Positions 8,592-17,323 of a DNA stretch of 64,000 nt are shown here, one piece after another. This DNA comes from Streptomyces sp. KL109B (lineage in GTDB: Bacteria; Actinomycetota; Actinomycetes; Streptomycetales; Streptomycetaceae). The stretch is from NCBI RefSeq assembly GCF_030766935.1, contig NZ_JASERL010000002.1, positions 744,001-808,000 on the forward strand. The letters run 5' to 3'. The notes beneath the pieces were generated by a model. The model had not been told where the DNA came from. It ran no database searches and saw only the letters and a list, made by a program, of their open reading frames with translations. How positions within the stretch are numbered: the first letter of the stretch is position 1; every line of letters starts with the position of its first letter. Position numbers and translations under genes: made by a program.

Positions 8592-10037
8592 TCACGCCTC
8601 CCAGACGGCCGCGGCGGTTCTGTCGTCGGCGTATCCCTTCACGCGGACCTGGGCGTCCGCGAGGAAGTCGGCGAGGCCCGGTGGATCGGCGTCCGCCCAC
8701 CTGGTGGCCAGGTGCGCGGCGAGGGCCGGCTCGCCGCGCAGCGGTTCGGCGAGGCCCGGTGAGCAGAGCAGCAGCGTGTCCCCCGGTCGGGCGACCGAGG
8801 CGCGGAACCGGAAGGCGTCGCGGGGTGGCGGGGGCGCGGGCTCGTACGGGCTCGGCGGGGTGGTGATGTTGAGGTCCATGGTGAGCTGGTCGACATCCGG
8901 GGCCTCCTCCTCCGCCGGCGCCGAGGACCCGAACCCGACGACGGGAGCGCCCGCGCTCCGCTCCGGCACGCTCGGCTCTATGTCCCGCCACTCGCCGTCC
9001 CGCAGCCGGAACAGGCCGCCACCGCCGACGCCGAAGAACACGCGGGTGCGGCAGGCCGGGTCGGCGGGCAGCAGCAGGCACCGGAGCGTCGCCGCGTACT
9101 CCTCCGGGTCGAGGCCCTGTTCGGTGGCGCCGGCCCGCAGCTTGCCGAGGCTGCGGTCGGTGAGCCGGTGCAGCCCGGACTTCAGATCGCCCCGGCGCCC
9201 CGCCCGCACGTCCTCCGCGAGCCGCTTGTGGCTGAGCCCCACGGCCCGGCCGATCCACTCGCAGGCCTCGGCGGCGGCCCGGTGCGCGCCGGGCACCGCG
9301 CGGGCGCCGGTGGCCATCGCCACGAGGATCAGCGCGCTCGGCCCGCTGCCGAACCGCGCGACGATCAGACTGTCCCGCCGCGCCTCCCCCCGGTACCGCG
9401 CGGAGTCTCCCCGCACGGACACCGCCCGCAACGTCGACGCCCCGCACCGCGCCCCATCCAACACGGTGTCCGCGACCAGCCCCTCCAACCCCTCCGGATC
9501 CGCGGCCGGCAGCGCACTCGGCTCGGGATCGTAGGTGGGCGGCCCGTCCCCGACGTACGCGGGACGCGACAACACCTGCGGCTCGGCTTCACGCCGCGGC
9601 ACGTCCGGCGGCACCTCCGGCAGGGGCGCGTCCGGTGAAGGCACCGACACCTCCGACAGGGGCGGCACCGCTTCCCGCCGGGGTTCGGGCACGGGCGGCG
9701 CTTCCCGGGGCGGGGGCACCTGCGCGGCAAGTGGAGCGGGTTCGGACGGGGGCGGTGGCGCCTCCGGGCGGGGTGGCGACACCGCAGACGGCTCCGGTGC
9801 GGGTGGGGACGCATCCGGTGCCGGCGCCCCGTCCGGCGCGGCCCCGGGCGCGGGCGGGGACGCGTCCCGGTGGAGGCCGGAGGCCACCGCTCCGGCCGAG
9901 CTGAAGCGGTCGTCCAGGGTGTCCGGTGCCGGGGTGGGGCCGGTGTCCTTGGCGGCGGCCTCGTCCTCGTACAACTTCCCCCACCAGTCGTCCTCTTGGT
10001 CCTGGCGGCCGGTGTGCCTCTCCCCCTGTTGACTCAT
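8592..10037 (-). CDS. PP2C-like protein with lost metal-binding aspartates (predicted pseudophosphatase)
   Basis: 481 aa from ATG 10037. Residues 60-190 are a Pro/Ala/Glu-rich disordered region. The C-terminal 280 residues follow the PP2C/SpoIIE fold order: SVRGDSARYRGEARRDSLIV, ALILVAMATGARA, AAEACEWIGRAVG, and DTLLLCSPGLAEPL near the end. In active PP2C enzymes these places read R-x-x-NQD, DGMGG and SDG; here the three metal-ligand Asp positions are RDS, MATGA and CSPG. Catalytic loss is therefore predicted, giving a binding or scaffolding role. A very divergent active enzyme cannot be excluded. Such proteins are common in Streptomyces next to signalling genes, but both neighbours (poxB and the subtilase) look unrelated. 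The start ATG is at the end of a short leader and the upstream ribosome site is weak. Confidence 0.75.
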   Translation of the reverse strand: MSQQGERHTGRQDQEDDWWGKLYEDEAAAKDTGPTPAPDTLDDRFSSAGAVASGLHRDASPPAPGAAPDGAPAPDASPPAPEPSAVSPPRPEAPPPPSEPAPLAAQVPPPREAPPVPEPRREAVPPLSEVSVPSPDAPLPEVPPDVPRREAEPQVLSRPAYVGDGPPTYDPEPSALPAADPEGLEGLVADTVLDGARCGASTLRAVSVRGDSARYRGEARRDSLIVARFGSGPSALILVAMATGARAVPGAHRAAAEACEWIGRAVGLSHKRLAEDVRAGRRGDLKSGLHRLTDRSLGKLRAGATEQGLDPEEYAATLRCLLLPADPACRTRVFFGVGGGGLFRLRDGEWRDIEPSVPERSAGAPVVGFGSSAPAEEEAPDVDQLTMDLNITTPPSPYEPAPPPPRDAFRFRASVARPGDTLLLCSPGLAEPLRGEPALAAHLATRWADADPPGLADFLADAQVRVKGYADDRTAAAVWEA

Positions 10038-10092
10038 GCCCTTATTGTCCACGTCTCGGGCCGTACGAAAATGGCGCATCGGGAAAATCCGT

Positions 10093-10137
10093 CACCCGAT
10101 CCGGTCCACCGGAAGCCCCGGCGAACCGGATCGGGTG
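10093..10137 (-). terminator. Long-stem terminator of the subtilase gene
   Basis: CACCCGATCCGGT (10093-10105) pairs perfectly over 13 bp with ACCGGATCGGGTG (10125-10137) across a 19-base loop. It begins 11 bases past the stop codon of the subtilase (transcribed leftwards) and lies before the start of the PP2C-like gene on the same strand, separating the two units. Confidence 0.7.
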
Positions 10138-10147
10138 AGGGTCCGAA

Positions 10148-13100
10148 CTAGCGCACGTCGTACGCCCGGGTCACGGTCTGCGTGACCGCGTTGCCCTTGC
10201 TGTCGGTCAGGCGGACCTTGAGGGTGACCGGCTTGCCGGAGGCGCCCGCGTGGTCGACGGTCGCCGTCCACGTCCCGCCCGTACGCGAGGTCACCGCCTC
10301 GGTCCAGGTCTCGCCGCCGTCGTACGAGTAGGAGAGCGCGGCCTCCGTCAGGGCGCCCGGCTCGTAGCCCGCGTGGCCCGTCGCCGTCAGGGCGATCCGC
10401 TGGCCGTCGCGCGCCGCGAGGGTCTTCATGTCGTCCTCGGGGAACGTCATGCGCGGGAAGAGGAGCGGGATGCCCTGGGAGTGGACGGACTCGTCCAGGT
10501 GCGAGCGGAACGACCACGTGGTGGAGGTCGACGGGGAGCGCAGCCAGGTCTTGGAGCTGTTCAACTTGGCCGTGTTCAGGGTGAGTTCGTACGTCGCGTC
10601 GGCGGGCGGGACCGTAAAGACGCCGTACGGCCAGCCGTTGCGCCCGACGGTCTCACCGTTCCGCTTCAGCTCCACGTTGCCGATGTCTCCGAACGAGCCC
10701 TGGACGCCCAGGTGTTGGCCGTCACCCCAGAATCCGGGCGCGACGCCGATCAGGTTGCCCTGGCGTTCCGCGGCGAGTGCCTGCCCGCCCGCGCTGTCGA
10801 GCGGCGCCGTGGGCGCCATCGCGCCGCCGTACCACTTCTCGGCGCGGGTCTCCCCCTTCTCGTACGTCCGCACGGGGTCGATCATGAACTCGCCCCAGGG
10901 GAAACTGCTGGACACCTGGTGGCCGTAGCCGGTGGCGCCGGGCGAGTACAGCTCGGTGCGGGTGGACGGCGCGGCGACGAGGGCGATGTCCCCGAAGGAG
11001 GTGGTCAGGCCGCTGGGGCGGGTCACCGACGGCAGGTCGACGTAGTCGGTCGCGGCGCCCATCGCCCGGTACGTGGCCGTGTTCGTGGCGAGGGACCGGT
11101 CCGCGACCCGGTAGGTGCGCTCGGCGCGGAGTTGGCCGGTCTCGGGGAAGGCGAGCGTGTAGACGTACGGGCTCTTGGCCGTGGCCTTCCAGCGCAGCGT
11201 CGTGGTCGTGCCCGCCGCGATCCGCGCCGCCAACTCCCCTCCCTCGGCCGCCTCCAGGGCCAGCACCGGTATCGGCGCGCCGACGAAGCCGACCGCCGGG
11301 TACCAGCGGCCCGCGGCCTCCCGGTACAGCACGACCGCCTTGACGCCCGCTTTGACCGCGGCCTGCGCGACCGCGCTCGCGGATCCGCCCTCGGGCAGCT
11401 TCACCAGCGCCAACCTGCCCTTGGCCGCGCCGAGTTCGGCCGCCGTACCGGATCCGGCCGAGACGATCTCGGCGGTACCCGCGCCGTCGAGGTTCGAGGA
11501 GTTCGTGGAGCCGGTCACCGGGTGCAGCTCAGGGCCGCCGCCCACCACGCCGAACTCGCTGATCTGCGGCGCGGCGGCACGCCAGAAGCTGGCGAACTCG
11601 AAGTCTCCGTCGCGGACTTGGCCGCGCACGTCGGCGTAGTAGCCGCGCACGGTGCGCGAGCCCTGGATGCTGGCGGCGTGCAGCCAGTTGTCCTTTCCGA
11701 AGGTGCGGGCGAATCCGAGGGTGGCGCCGCGGATCTCGCTGTCCCGGTCGGTCGTCCGCACGCTCAACTTGTGGGCCTCGCGGGCGTCGAGGACGACGGT
11801 GGTGTCCTTGGTGAGGTTCAGCTGCGGGCGGGCCATGAAGGTCGCCGAGTCGACGAGCGTGCCCTCGGCGGCCGGGGTCGCGACGAACGCGGACAGGGCG
11901 TACGCACCGCGCCTGACCTGGTACGTCTGCTCAGCAGCCGCGTCGTTCACGCGCCGCTCGCCGGACGCGTCGTCGGTGCCGACGAGGTCGATCGAGGAGG
12001 CTCCGGTGGCCGGTTCGCCCCGGCGGTCGACGACCTTGACGCGGAGGGTGACCGTCTCCGGCTGGACGTAGAGGGAGAAGGGGGTGGTGAGGTGGGTGCC
12101 GCCGGGTCCCGTGGCGAGGACGCGGCCCGTGACGTCGCCGTACTGGGCCTGCTTGAGGTACGCCGACGGGTCGACGGTCAGCGGGACCTGGGCGGTGCCG
12201 CCCGCGGGGACGGTGACCGTGCGGGCGCCGAGCCGGGCGACGGGCGACTTCACGGCGGAGCCGTCGTTGCCCGTCACCGCGTCGACGGCAAGCCCCAACT
12301 GCACCGCCTTGTCAGTGGTGTTGGTGTACGGAACCTGGACCGTGGTGCGGTCGTCGCGGCTCTGCGGCCAGTCGAAGGCGCCGCCCTGCACGGCGTCCGC
12401 GCCGAGGACCTGCTGGTCGACGGCGGCCTTCGCGTCGAGTCGGCCGCCGCCTGTCTCGCGTACGTCGCCGGGGATGTCGGCGTCGGCGGACGCGACGAGC
12501 GCCTGCTTGAGCCGGGCCGCGTCCCAGTCGGGGTGGCGCTGCTTGACGAGGGCGGCGGCGCCCGCGACGTGCGGTGTCGCCATCGACGTACCGCTCATGG
12601 ACCGGTACGCGTAGACGCCCCGGCCGCCCGCTGCCGCCGCCTTGATGGCGACGCCGGGCGCGGCGATCTCCGGCTTGAGGGTGTGGGTGCGCTGGACGGG
12701 GCCCCGGCTGGCGAAACTCGCGGTCGCGTCGGCGCTGTCGACGGCGCCGACGGTGAGCACTTCGGGGACGCAGCCGGGCGAGGACACCGTGTTCGTGCGC
12801 GGGCCGGAGTTGCCGGCCGCGATGACGAAGAGGGTGTTCTTCGACGAGCGGGCGAGTTCCTGGGTGGCCTGGGCCATGGGGTCGGAGCAGTCGAGTTCGG
12901 CGGGGTTGCCCAGCGACATGGAGACGACGTCGGCGTCCTGGTCGACGGCCCACTGCATCCCGGCGATGATCCATGAAGTGGCGCCGGAGCCACCGTCGTT
13001 GAGGACCTTGCCGTTGAGCAGGGTGGCGCCCGGGGCGACGCCCTTCTCCTTGCCGTCGCTCGCGGCGCCGGAGCCGCCGACGGTGGACGCGGTGTGGGTG

Positions 13101-13915
13101 CCGTGGCCGTCGCGGTCCTCGGCGGTGTCGGAGTCGGTGAAGTTCTTCGACTCGGCCACCCGCCCCTTGAGGTCGGGGTGTTCGGTGTCGGCGCCGGTGT
13201 CGAGGACGGCGACCTTGGTGCCCTTGCCGTCGTAGCCCGCGGCCCACGCCTCGTCGGCGCGCACCTGCTTCGTGGAGTCGGCGAGCAGCGACGTCACCTT
13301 GGCGTCGAGCCACAGCTTCTTCAGGTCACCGGCCGCGCGGGAGCGGGGAGCCGAGACGTCCGCCCAGAAGTCGGCGGCCTGCTTCTTGTCGGCCTTCAGG
13401 GCGACGCCGTCGACCGGGGCGAGGACGGGGCCGCGCTCGGCGCCGCGCGGAGTGGCGGGCACGGCGCGGGCGACGTCCACGGACGTGTCGTACGTGGCGA
13501 TGAGCGGCAGCTTCGCGCTGTGCTGGTCGTCGTAGCCCTGCCGGATCAGGCCGGTGACGTTGAAGAGTTCCTCGTCGACGCGGCCTGCGGCGAGCGCCCG
13601 CGCGGCGCCGTCCGGGTACACATACAGGTCCTTGCCGGCCTGCCGGGTCTGGAGCAGCGGAGTGCTCCCGTCCGGGGCGGACAGGGCCGTGGCGGTGGGC
13701 CGTCCTTCGGCGTCGGTGGTGACGGCGACGCGGTCGCCGGTGACCAGGGTGACCGTGACCGCGGAGTTCTTGGCGGCCGTCGCGGGGCCGCCGACGAGCG
13801 GCCGGTGGTCGGCGTCCGGGGCCCTCCCCTGCGCGGCCCCGGACGGGACGGCCGCGCCGACGGCGAGGGCGACGGCGACCGCCGTGCCCAGGGCCGCACG
13901 CGATATCGGGCGCAT
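10148..13915 (-). CDS. Large secreted subtilisin-family (S8) serine protease
   Basis: 1255 aa from ATG 13915; a TTG 30 bases further upstream is also in frame. Residues 1-28 are a signal peptide and about 40-215 a pro-domain. The S8 triad is complete: Asp239 (VAVLDTGAD), His271 (GHGTHTAS) and Ser444 (SGTSMATPHVAGAAALV), with the oxyanion Asn369 in AAGNSG. A protease-associated-type insertion and beta-sandwich repeats fill the remaining 700 residues. No cell-wall anchor is seen, so it should be an extracellular protease that matures by removal of the propeptide. The ribosome-site region is duplicated: the 18-base block CTTGGGGAGAGCGATCCA is followed by CTTGGGGAGAGCGATG. A regulator is divergently transcribed 222 bp away, and a 10-bp palindrome lies between them. 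Confidence 0.93.
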   Translation of the reverse strand: MRPISRAALGTAVAVALAVGAAVPSGAAQGRAPDADHRPLVGGPATAAKNSAVTVTLVTGDRVAVTTDAEGRPTATALSAPDGSTPLLQTRQAGKDLYVYPDGAARALAAGRVDEELFNVTGLIRQGYDDQHSAKLPLIATYDTSVDVARAVPATPRGAERGPVLAPVDGVALKADKKQAADFWADVSAPRSRAAGDLKKLWLDAKVTSLLADSTKQVRADEAWAAGYDGKGTKVAVLDTGADTEHPDLKGRVAESKNFTDSDTAEDRDGHGTHTASTVGGSGAASDGKEKGVAPGATLLNGKVLNDGGSGATSWIIAGMQWAVDQDADVVSMSLGNPAELDCSDPMAQATQELARSSKNTLFVIAAGNSGPRTNTVSSPGCVPEVLTVGAVDSADATASFASRGPVQRTHTLKPEIAAPGVAIKAAAAGGRGVYAYRSMSGTSMATPHVAGAAALVKQRHPDWDAARLKQALVASADADIPGDVRETGGGRLDAKAAVDQQVLGADAVQGGAFDWPQSRDDRTTVQVPYTNTTDKAVQLGLAVDAVTGNDGSAVKSPVARLGARTVTVPAGGTAQVPLTVDPSAYLKQAQYGDVTGRVLATGPGGTHLTTPFSLYVQPETVTLRVKVVDRRGEPATGASSIDLVGTDDASGERRVNDAAAEQTYQVRRGAYALSAFVATPAAEGTLVDSATFMARPQLNLTKDTTVVLDAREAHKLSVRTTDRDSEIRGATLGFARTFGKDNWLHAASIQGSRTVRGYYADVRGQVRDGDFEFASFWRAAAPQISEFGVVGGGPELHPVTGSTNSSNLDGAGTAEIVSAGSGTAAELGAAKGRLALVKLPEGGSASAVAQAAVKAGVKAVVLYREAAGRWYPAVGFVGAPIPVLALEAAEGGELAARIAAGTTTTLRWKATAKSPYVYTLAFPETGQLRAERTYRVADRSLATNTATYRAMGAATDYVDLPSVTRPSGLTTSFGDIALVAAPSTRTELYSPGATGYGHQVSSSFPWGEFMIDPVRTYEKGETRAEKWYGGAMAPTAPLDSAGGQALAAERQGNLIGVAPGFWGDGQHLGVQGSFGDIGNVELKRNGETVGRNGWPYGVFTVPPADATYELTLNTAKLNSSKTWLRSPSTSTTWSFRSHLDESVHSQGIPLLFPRMTFPEDDMKTLAARDGQRIALTATGHAGYEPGALTEAALSYSYDGGETWTEAVTSRTGGTWTATVDHAGASGKPVTLKVRLTDSKGNAVTQTVTRAYDVR

Positions 13916-13993
13916 CGCTCTCCCCAAGTGGATCGCTCTCCCCAAGTAGAAGGTGGCCCAAAGGGCGCATTACCAGCGGGTGTTGATGCTGTG

Positions 13994-14003
13994 GTGGCGC
14001 CAC
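13994..14003. promoter_or_regulatory. Palindrome in the subtilase/regulator divergent promoter
   Basis: GTGGCGCCAC is a perfect 10-bp palindrome about 80 bp upstream of the subtilase start and 135 bp upstream of the regulator start. It is a candidate operator for the divergent regulator. This rests only on position and symmetry. Confidence 0.3.
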
Positions 14004-14137
14004 ATTGGCAGAGTGCCGACCGGTAAAGGGAAGATGGGAGAGGCGGGAATGTGCCGTGGCCGCTTCCCGCCACGGGGGGCGTTGGAACAGCGCACGGGCG
14101 GTTCACACGGGCGGTTCACTGGGGAGGGAATCGGCGC

Positions 14138-15118
14138 ATGCTGGACGCGATCGGTCTGGACGAGGGGCACGAGGCGGCGTACCGCGCGCTCGTCGCGGTG
14201 GGCGCGGCCGACATCCGCGACCTGGCGCGGCGGCTCACCCGTGCCGAGCACGACACCGAGCGGGCGCTGCGCCGCCTGGAGCAGCACGGGCTCGCCGCCC
14301 AGTCCTCGGCCCGACCCGGCCGCTGGGTGGCGGCGCCGCCCGGGGTCGCGCTCGGCGCGCTGCTCACCCAGCGGCGGCACGAGCTGGACAAGGCGGAGCT
14401 GGCGGCGGCGCTGCTCGCCGAGGAGTTCAGGGCGCAGGCCACCGAGCCCGCGGCGCACGACCTGGTCGAGGTGGTGACCGGGGCGGCGGCCACGGCGCAG
14501 CGGTTCCTGCAGATCCAGCTGGGCGCGACCGAGGAGGTGTGCGCGCTCGTCACCGGCAACCCGATCGCGGTGACCGCCGGGGAGAACGACGCGGAGCTGC
14601 AGGCCGTCAGCCGGGGCGTCGACTACCGCGTCGTCATCGAACGCGAGGTGCTCGCCACGCCGTCCGGACTCTCCGAACTGGCGGCGGCGATCGGCCGGGA
14701 CGAGCGGGTGCGGGTCGTGGACCGGGTGCCGACGAAGCTGGTGATCGCCGACGGGACGCTCGCCATGGTTCCGCTGGCCCGCCGCTCCGCCGAGCCGGCG
14801 GCGCTCGTGGTGCACGCGAGCGGGCTGCTCGAAACGCTCAGCGGCCTGTTCGAGGCGGTGTGGCGGCAGGCGCTGCCGCTGCGGCTCGGGGCGGCGGGCG
14901 AGGTGGCGGAGGCGGACGCGGACGGCCCGGACGGCCTGGACCTGGAGATCCTCTCCTTGCTCCTCGCGGGCCTCACCGACGCCAGCGTGGCGAAACAACT
15001 CGACCTTGGCCTTCGGACGGTGCAGCGGCGGGTGAAGCGGCTGATGGAACTGGCGGGCGTGACGACGCGGCTGCAGCTGGGATGGCACGCGTACGAACGG
15101 GACTGGGTGGCCCGCTGA
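14138..15118 (+). CDS. LuxR/TrmB-type helix-turn-helix transcriptional regulator
   Basis: 326 aa from ATG 14138, with GGAGG about ten bases upstream. The N-terminus (about 1-65) is a winged-helix module of the TrmB/MarR type (DIRDLARRLTRAEHDTERALRRLEQHGL). The middle (about 110-240) resembles the sensor half of Streptomyces TrmB-LuxR proteins. The C-terminus (about 270-326) is a LuxR/GerE HTH: LEILSLLLAGLTDASVAKQL, then LGLRTVQRRVKRLMELAGV. Such two-HTH regulators typically sit beside secreted subtilases in Streptomyces, and this one diverges from the S8 protease; control of the protease is inferred. The stop codon TGA is also the first three bases of the 9-bp tandem array that follows. Confidence 0.85.
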   Translation: MLDAIGLDEGHEAAYRALVAVGAADIRDLARRLTRAEHDTERALRRLEQHGLAAQSSARPGRWVAAPPGVALGALLTQRRHELDKAELAAALLAEEFRAQATEPAAHDLVEVVTGAAATAQRFLQIQLGATEEVCALVTGNPIAVTAGENDAELQAVSRGVDYRVVIEREVLATPSGLSELAAAIGRDERVRVVDRVPTKLVIADGTLAMVPLARRSAEPAALVVHASGLLETLSGLFEAVWRQALPLRLGAAGEVAEADADGPDGLDLEILSLLLAGLTDASVAKQLDLGLRTVQRRVKRLMELAGVTTRLQLGWHAYERDWVAR

Positions 15119-15241
15119 GCCCACCGAGTCCACTGAGCCCACTGAGCCCGCTGAGCCCACCGAGCCCTCCGAGCCCTCCGAGTCCACTGAGCCCACCGAG
15201 TCCACCGAGTCCACCGAGTCCGCTGAATCCACTGATTCCAA
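15116..15241. repeat. 9-bp tandem array (TGAGCCCAC type), about 14 units
   Basis: Units are variants of TGAGCCCAC / CGAGTCCAC. The array begins exactly at the TGA of the regulator gene and decays at its right end (TGATTCCAA). Because the unit is nine bases, every frame stays open or repeats the same stop. On the opposite strand it would encode a Ser-Val-Asp/Gly repeat, which I regard as spurious. It sits 65 bp before the DUF456 gene. Confidence 0.85.
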
Positions 15242-15305
15242 GGCGCCCGCTGAGTTCTCATTGAGGCGTTGATGACCTGCGCTTTCGCCGCGGCTGGGGG
15301 ACCCT

Positions 15306-15794
15306 GTGGACATGGGAGCGTGGGAACTCCTGCTGGTCGGCTCCGTGATGGCGCTCGGCCTGTGCGGGGTGATGGTGCCGGGCGTGCCCGGGTCATGGCT
15401 GGTGTGGGCCGCGGTCGCCGTGTGGGCGCTGCGGGATCCGAACGGCCTCGCCTGGGGGGTGCTGGTCGGCGCCACCGTCGTGCTGCTCGCCTCGCAGGTG
15501 CTGCGCTGGCAACTGCCGCCGCGCCGGCTCCGGCAGGCGGGCGCGACCCGGCGCCTGGAGGTCTGGGCGGGGGCCGGGGCGCTCGTCGGGTTCTGCGTGC
15601 TGCCGGTGATCGGGGCGATTCCGGGGTTCATCGGCGGGATCTACGTATCGGAGCGGCTGCGGCTCGGGGGCCACGAGAACGCGGTGGCGTCGACGCGGAC
15701 GGCGATGCGGGCGGGCGGCTCGAACGTGCTGGCGGAGCTGTTCACGTGCCTGCTGATCGTGGGGGCCTGGCTGGGAGCGGTGATCTGGGGCTGA
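15306..15794 (+). CDS. DUF456 family membrane protein
   Basis: 162 aa from GTG 15306 with GGGGG five bases upstream; an internal ATG at 15312 is possible. The protein is mostly membrane: helices at about residues 7-24, 28-42 and 47-62, a basic loop (RWQLPPRRLRQAGATRR), then GALVGFCVLPVIGAIPGFIGGIYVSERL, a glycine-rich re-entrant pair typical of DUF456, and a last helix near the C-terminus. The function of the family is unknown. It is followed 85 bp later by the DedA gene on the same strand, and the two may share a transcript. Confidence 0.85.
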   Translation: MDMGAWELLLVGSVMALGLCGVMVPGVPGSWLVWAAVAVWALRDPNGLAWGVLVGATVVLLASQVLRWQLPPRRLRQAGATRRLEVWAGAGALVGFCVLPVIGAIPGFIGGIYVSERLRLGGHENAVASTRTAMRAGGSNVLAELFTCLLIVGAWLGAVIWG

Positions 15795-15879
15795 GCGGCG
15801 TCGATCGGAGGGCGCCGGTCGGCCGACTTTGCCGAACGTTTACTCTTGGGAGATCGTCCACGCTGGAGACAGACCTCGC

Positions 15880-16560
15880 ATGCACTCTCTGACCCTGGCC
15901 GCGTCCGCGGAGCCCACCGGCGGCCTGGCGGGCTGGGCCGCCGACCTCATCGGCAGCCTCGGCGGCCCGGGGGCCGGACTCCTGATCGCCCTGGAGAACC
16001 TGTTCCCGCCACTGCCCAGCGAGGTCGTCCTGCCGCTGACCGGCTTCGCCGCCAGCATGGGCACGATCACGCTGATCTCGGCCATCGCCTGGACGACGCT
16101 CGGCTCGGTCGTCGGCGCGGCGGTCCTCTACTGGATCGGCCGGGTCATCGGCCGCGAGCGGATGTACGCGCTGTGGGCGCGGATCCCGCTGGTGAAGGTC
16201 TCCGACCTGGAGCGCACGGAGGCGTGGTTCCAGCGGCACGGCACGAAGGCGGTGCTGCTGGGCCGGATGGTGCCGATCTTCCGCAGCCTCATCTCGATCC
16301 CGGCGGGCGTGGAACGGATGCGGCTCCCGGTGTTCCTCGCGCTGACCGCGGTCGGCTCACTGGCCTGGAACGCGGCACTCGTCCTCACCGGGTACTGGCT
16401 GGGCGATCAGTGGGACCTCGTGGAGGAGTACGTCGGGGTGCTCTCGAAGGTGGTGCTCGGGGCGGCGGTGGTCGCGGTGGTGGCGTACGTGGTGGTGCGC
16501 TGGCGCGGGCGGACGAAGACGAAGGCGAAGACGAAGACGAAGGCGAAGCACCGCGCGTAG
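15880..16560 (+). CDS. DedA family membrane protein (SNARE-associated/VTT domain)
   Basis: 226 aa from ATG 15880, with GGAGA upstream. The DedA signature is clear: ENLFPPLPSEVVLPLTGF at about residues 40-57 (with the conserved E and P residues of the re-entrant loop), GSVVGAAVLYWIGRVIGRE, the amphipathic FQRHGTKAVLLGRMVPIFRSLISIPAG segment containing the essential Arg, and a final helix pair. DedA proteins handle membrane lipids, for example flipping undecaprenyl-phosphate or phosphatidylethanolamine. The C-terminal 20 residues are a Lys/Thr run (TKTKAKTKTKAK) from a simple DNA repeat. The exact substrate cannot be stated. Confidence 0.9.
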   Translation: MHSLTLAASAEPTGGLAGWAADLIGSLGGPGAGLLIALENLFPPLPSEVVLPLTGFAASMGTITLISAIAWTTLGSVVGAAVLYWIGRVIGRERMYALWARIPLVKVSDLERTEAWFQRHGTKAVLLGRMVPIFRSLISIPAGVERMRLPVFLALTAVGSLAWNAALVLTGYWLGDQWDLVEEYVGVLSKVVLGAAVVAVVAYVVVRWRGRTKTKAKTKTKAKHRA

Positions 16561-16601
16561 GATCTTCCGGTCGAGTCGAGGAGACCCGAGCGGCACAGGT
16601 G

Positions 16602-16631
16602 CAGGGACAGGGGCAGGGGCAGGGGCAGGGG
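16602..16631. repeat. CAGGGG hexanucleotide array serving as ribosome-site region
   Basis: One CAGGGA and four CAGGGG units lie directly before AACAG and the ATG (16637) of the phosphopantetheinyl transferase. The last unit gives the only plausible Shine-Dalgarno sequence (AGGGG, five bases before the start). Confidence 0.7.
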
Positions 16632-16636
16632 AACAG

Positions 16637-17323
16637 ATGGACGCTGTGAGGGAGTTGCCGGCTGCCGGTCCCGTGCGGCTGTGGCTGGTCACGACGGCCG
16701 GGGACGCGCACGTCACGGACACGGCCGGGGTACTCGACGCCGAGGAGACCCGGCGCGCCGCCGCCTTCCACCTCGACCGGCACCGGGTGCGCTACATCGC
16801 CGCGCATCTCGCGCTCCGCGACGTCCTGGGCGAACGGCTCGGCCGCTCCCCCGGCGACGTACGGTTCACGCGCCTCGACTGCCCCGGCTGCGGCGGCCCG
16901 CACGGCCGCCCGGCGCTCGCGGACGCCCCCGACCTGCACTTCTCCCTCTCCCACAGCGGTGACCTGGCCCTCGTGGCGGTGGCCTCCGCGCCGGTCGGCG
17001 CCGATGTGGAGGAGCTGCCTTCGGCCGAGGTCGCGGCGGACCTCACGACGGTGCTGCACCCGCGCGAGCGCGACGAACTGGCGGCCCTCGGCACACCGGA
17101 GGAGCTCAGGCGCGCGATGGCCCGCGCCTGGGTCCGCAAGGAGGCCTACCTGAAGGGCCTCGGCACGGGCCTGGCACGCGGCACCGACCGCGACTACGTG
17201 GGCGTACGGGCGGACTCCCCCGGCGCTCCGGACGGCTGGACGCTGCACGACGTGCGGGTGCCGGAGGGGTACGCGGCGGCGGTGGCGCTCAGCCCCGGGA
17301 TCGAACAGCCCCCTCCAGCTTGA
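16637..17323 (+). CDS. 4'-phosphopantetheinyl transferase (Sfp type)
   Basis: 228 aa. It transfers phosphopantetheine from CoA to a serine of acyl or peptidyl carrier proteins. The ACPS-superfamily motifs are present: HFSLSHSGDLALVAVA (substrate pocket), VGADVE (Mg-binding Asp/Glu), and the helix WVRKEAYLKGLG carrying the second Mg Glu and the CoA-contacting Lys. The size matches the single-chain Sfp class, which usually serves polyketide and peptide synthetases; none lies in this window, so it is probably a genome-wide housekeeping copy. Its last 35 bases overlap the 3' end of ogt on the other strand. Confidence 0.92.
   Translation: MDAVRELPAAGPVRLWLVTTAGDAHVTDTAGVLDAEETRRAAAFHLDRHRVRYIAAHLALRDVLGERLGRSPGDVRFTRLDCPGCGGPHGRPALADAPDLHFSLSHSGDLALVAVASAPVGADVEELPSAEVAADLTTVLHPRERDELAALGTPEELRRAMARAWVRKEAYLKGLGTGLARGTDRDYVGVRADSPGAPDGWTLHDVRVPEGYAAAVALSPGIEQPPPA

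Noticed and set aside
13970..15631. Minus-strand open frame with Ser-Val-Asp repeats
   Set aside because: It is the reverse reading of the regulator gene and the 9-bp array; the repeats come from the DNA array and no ribosome site or domain supports it.
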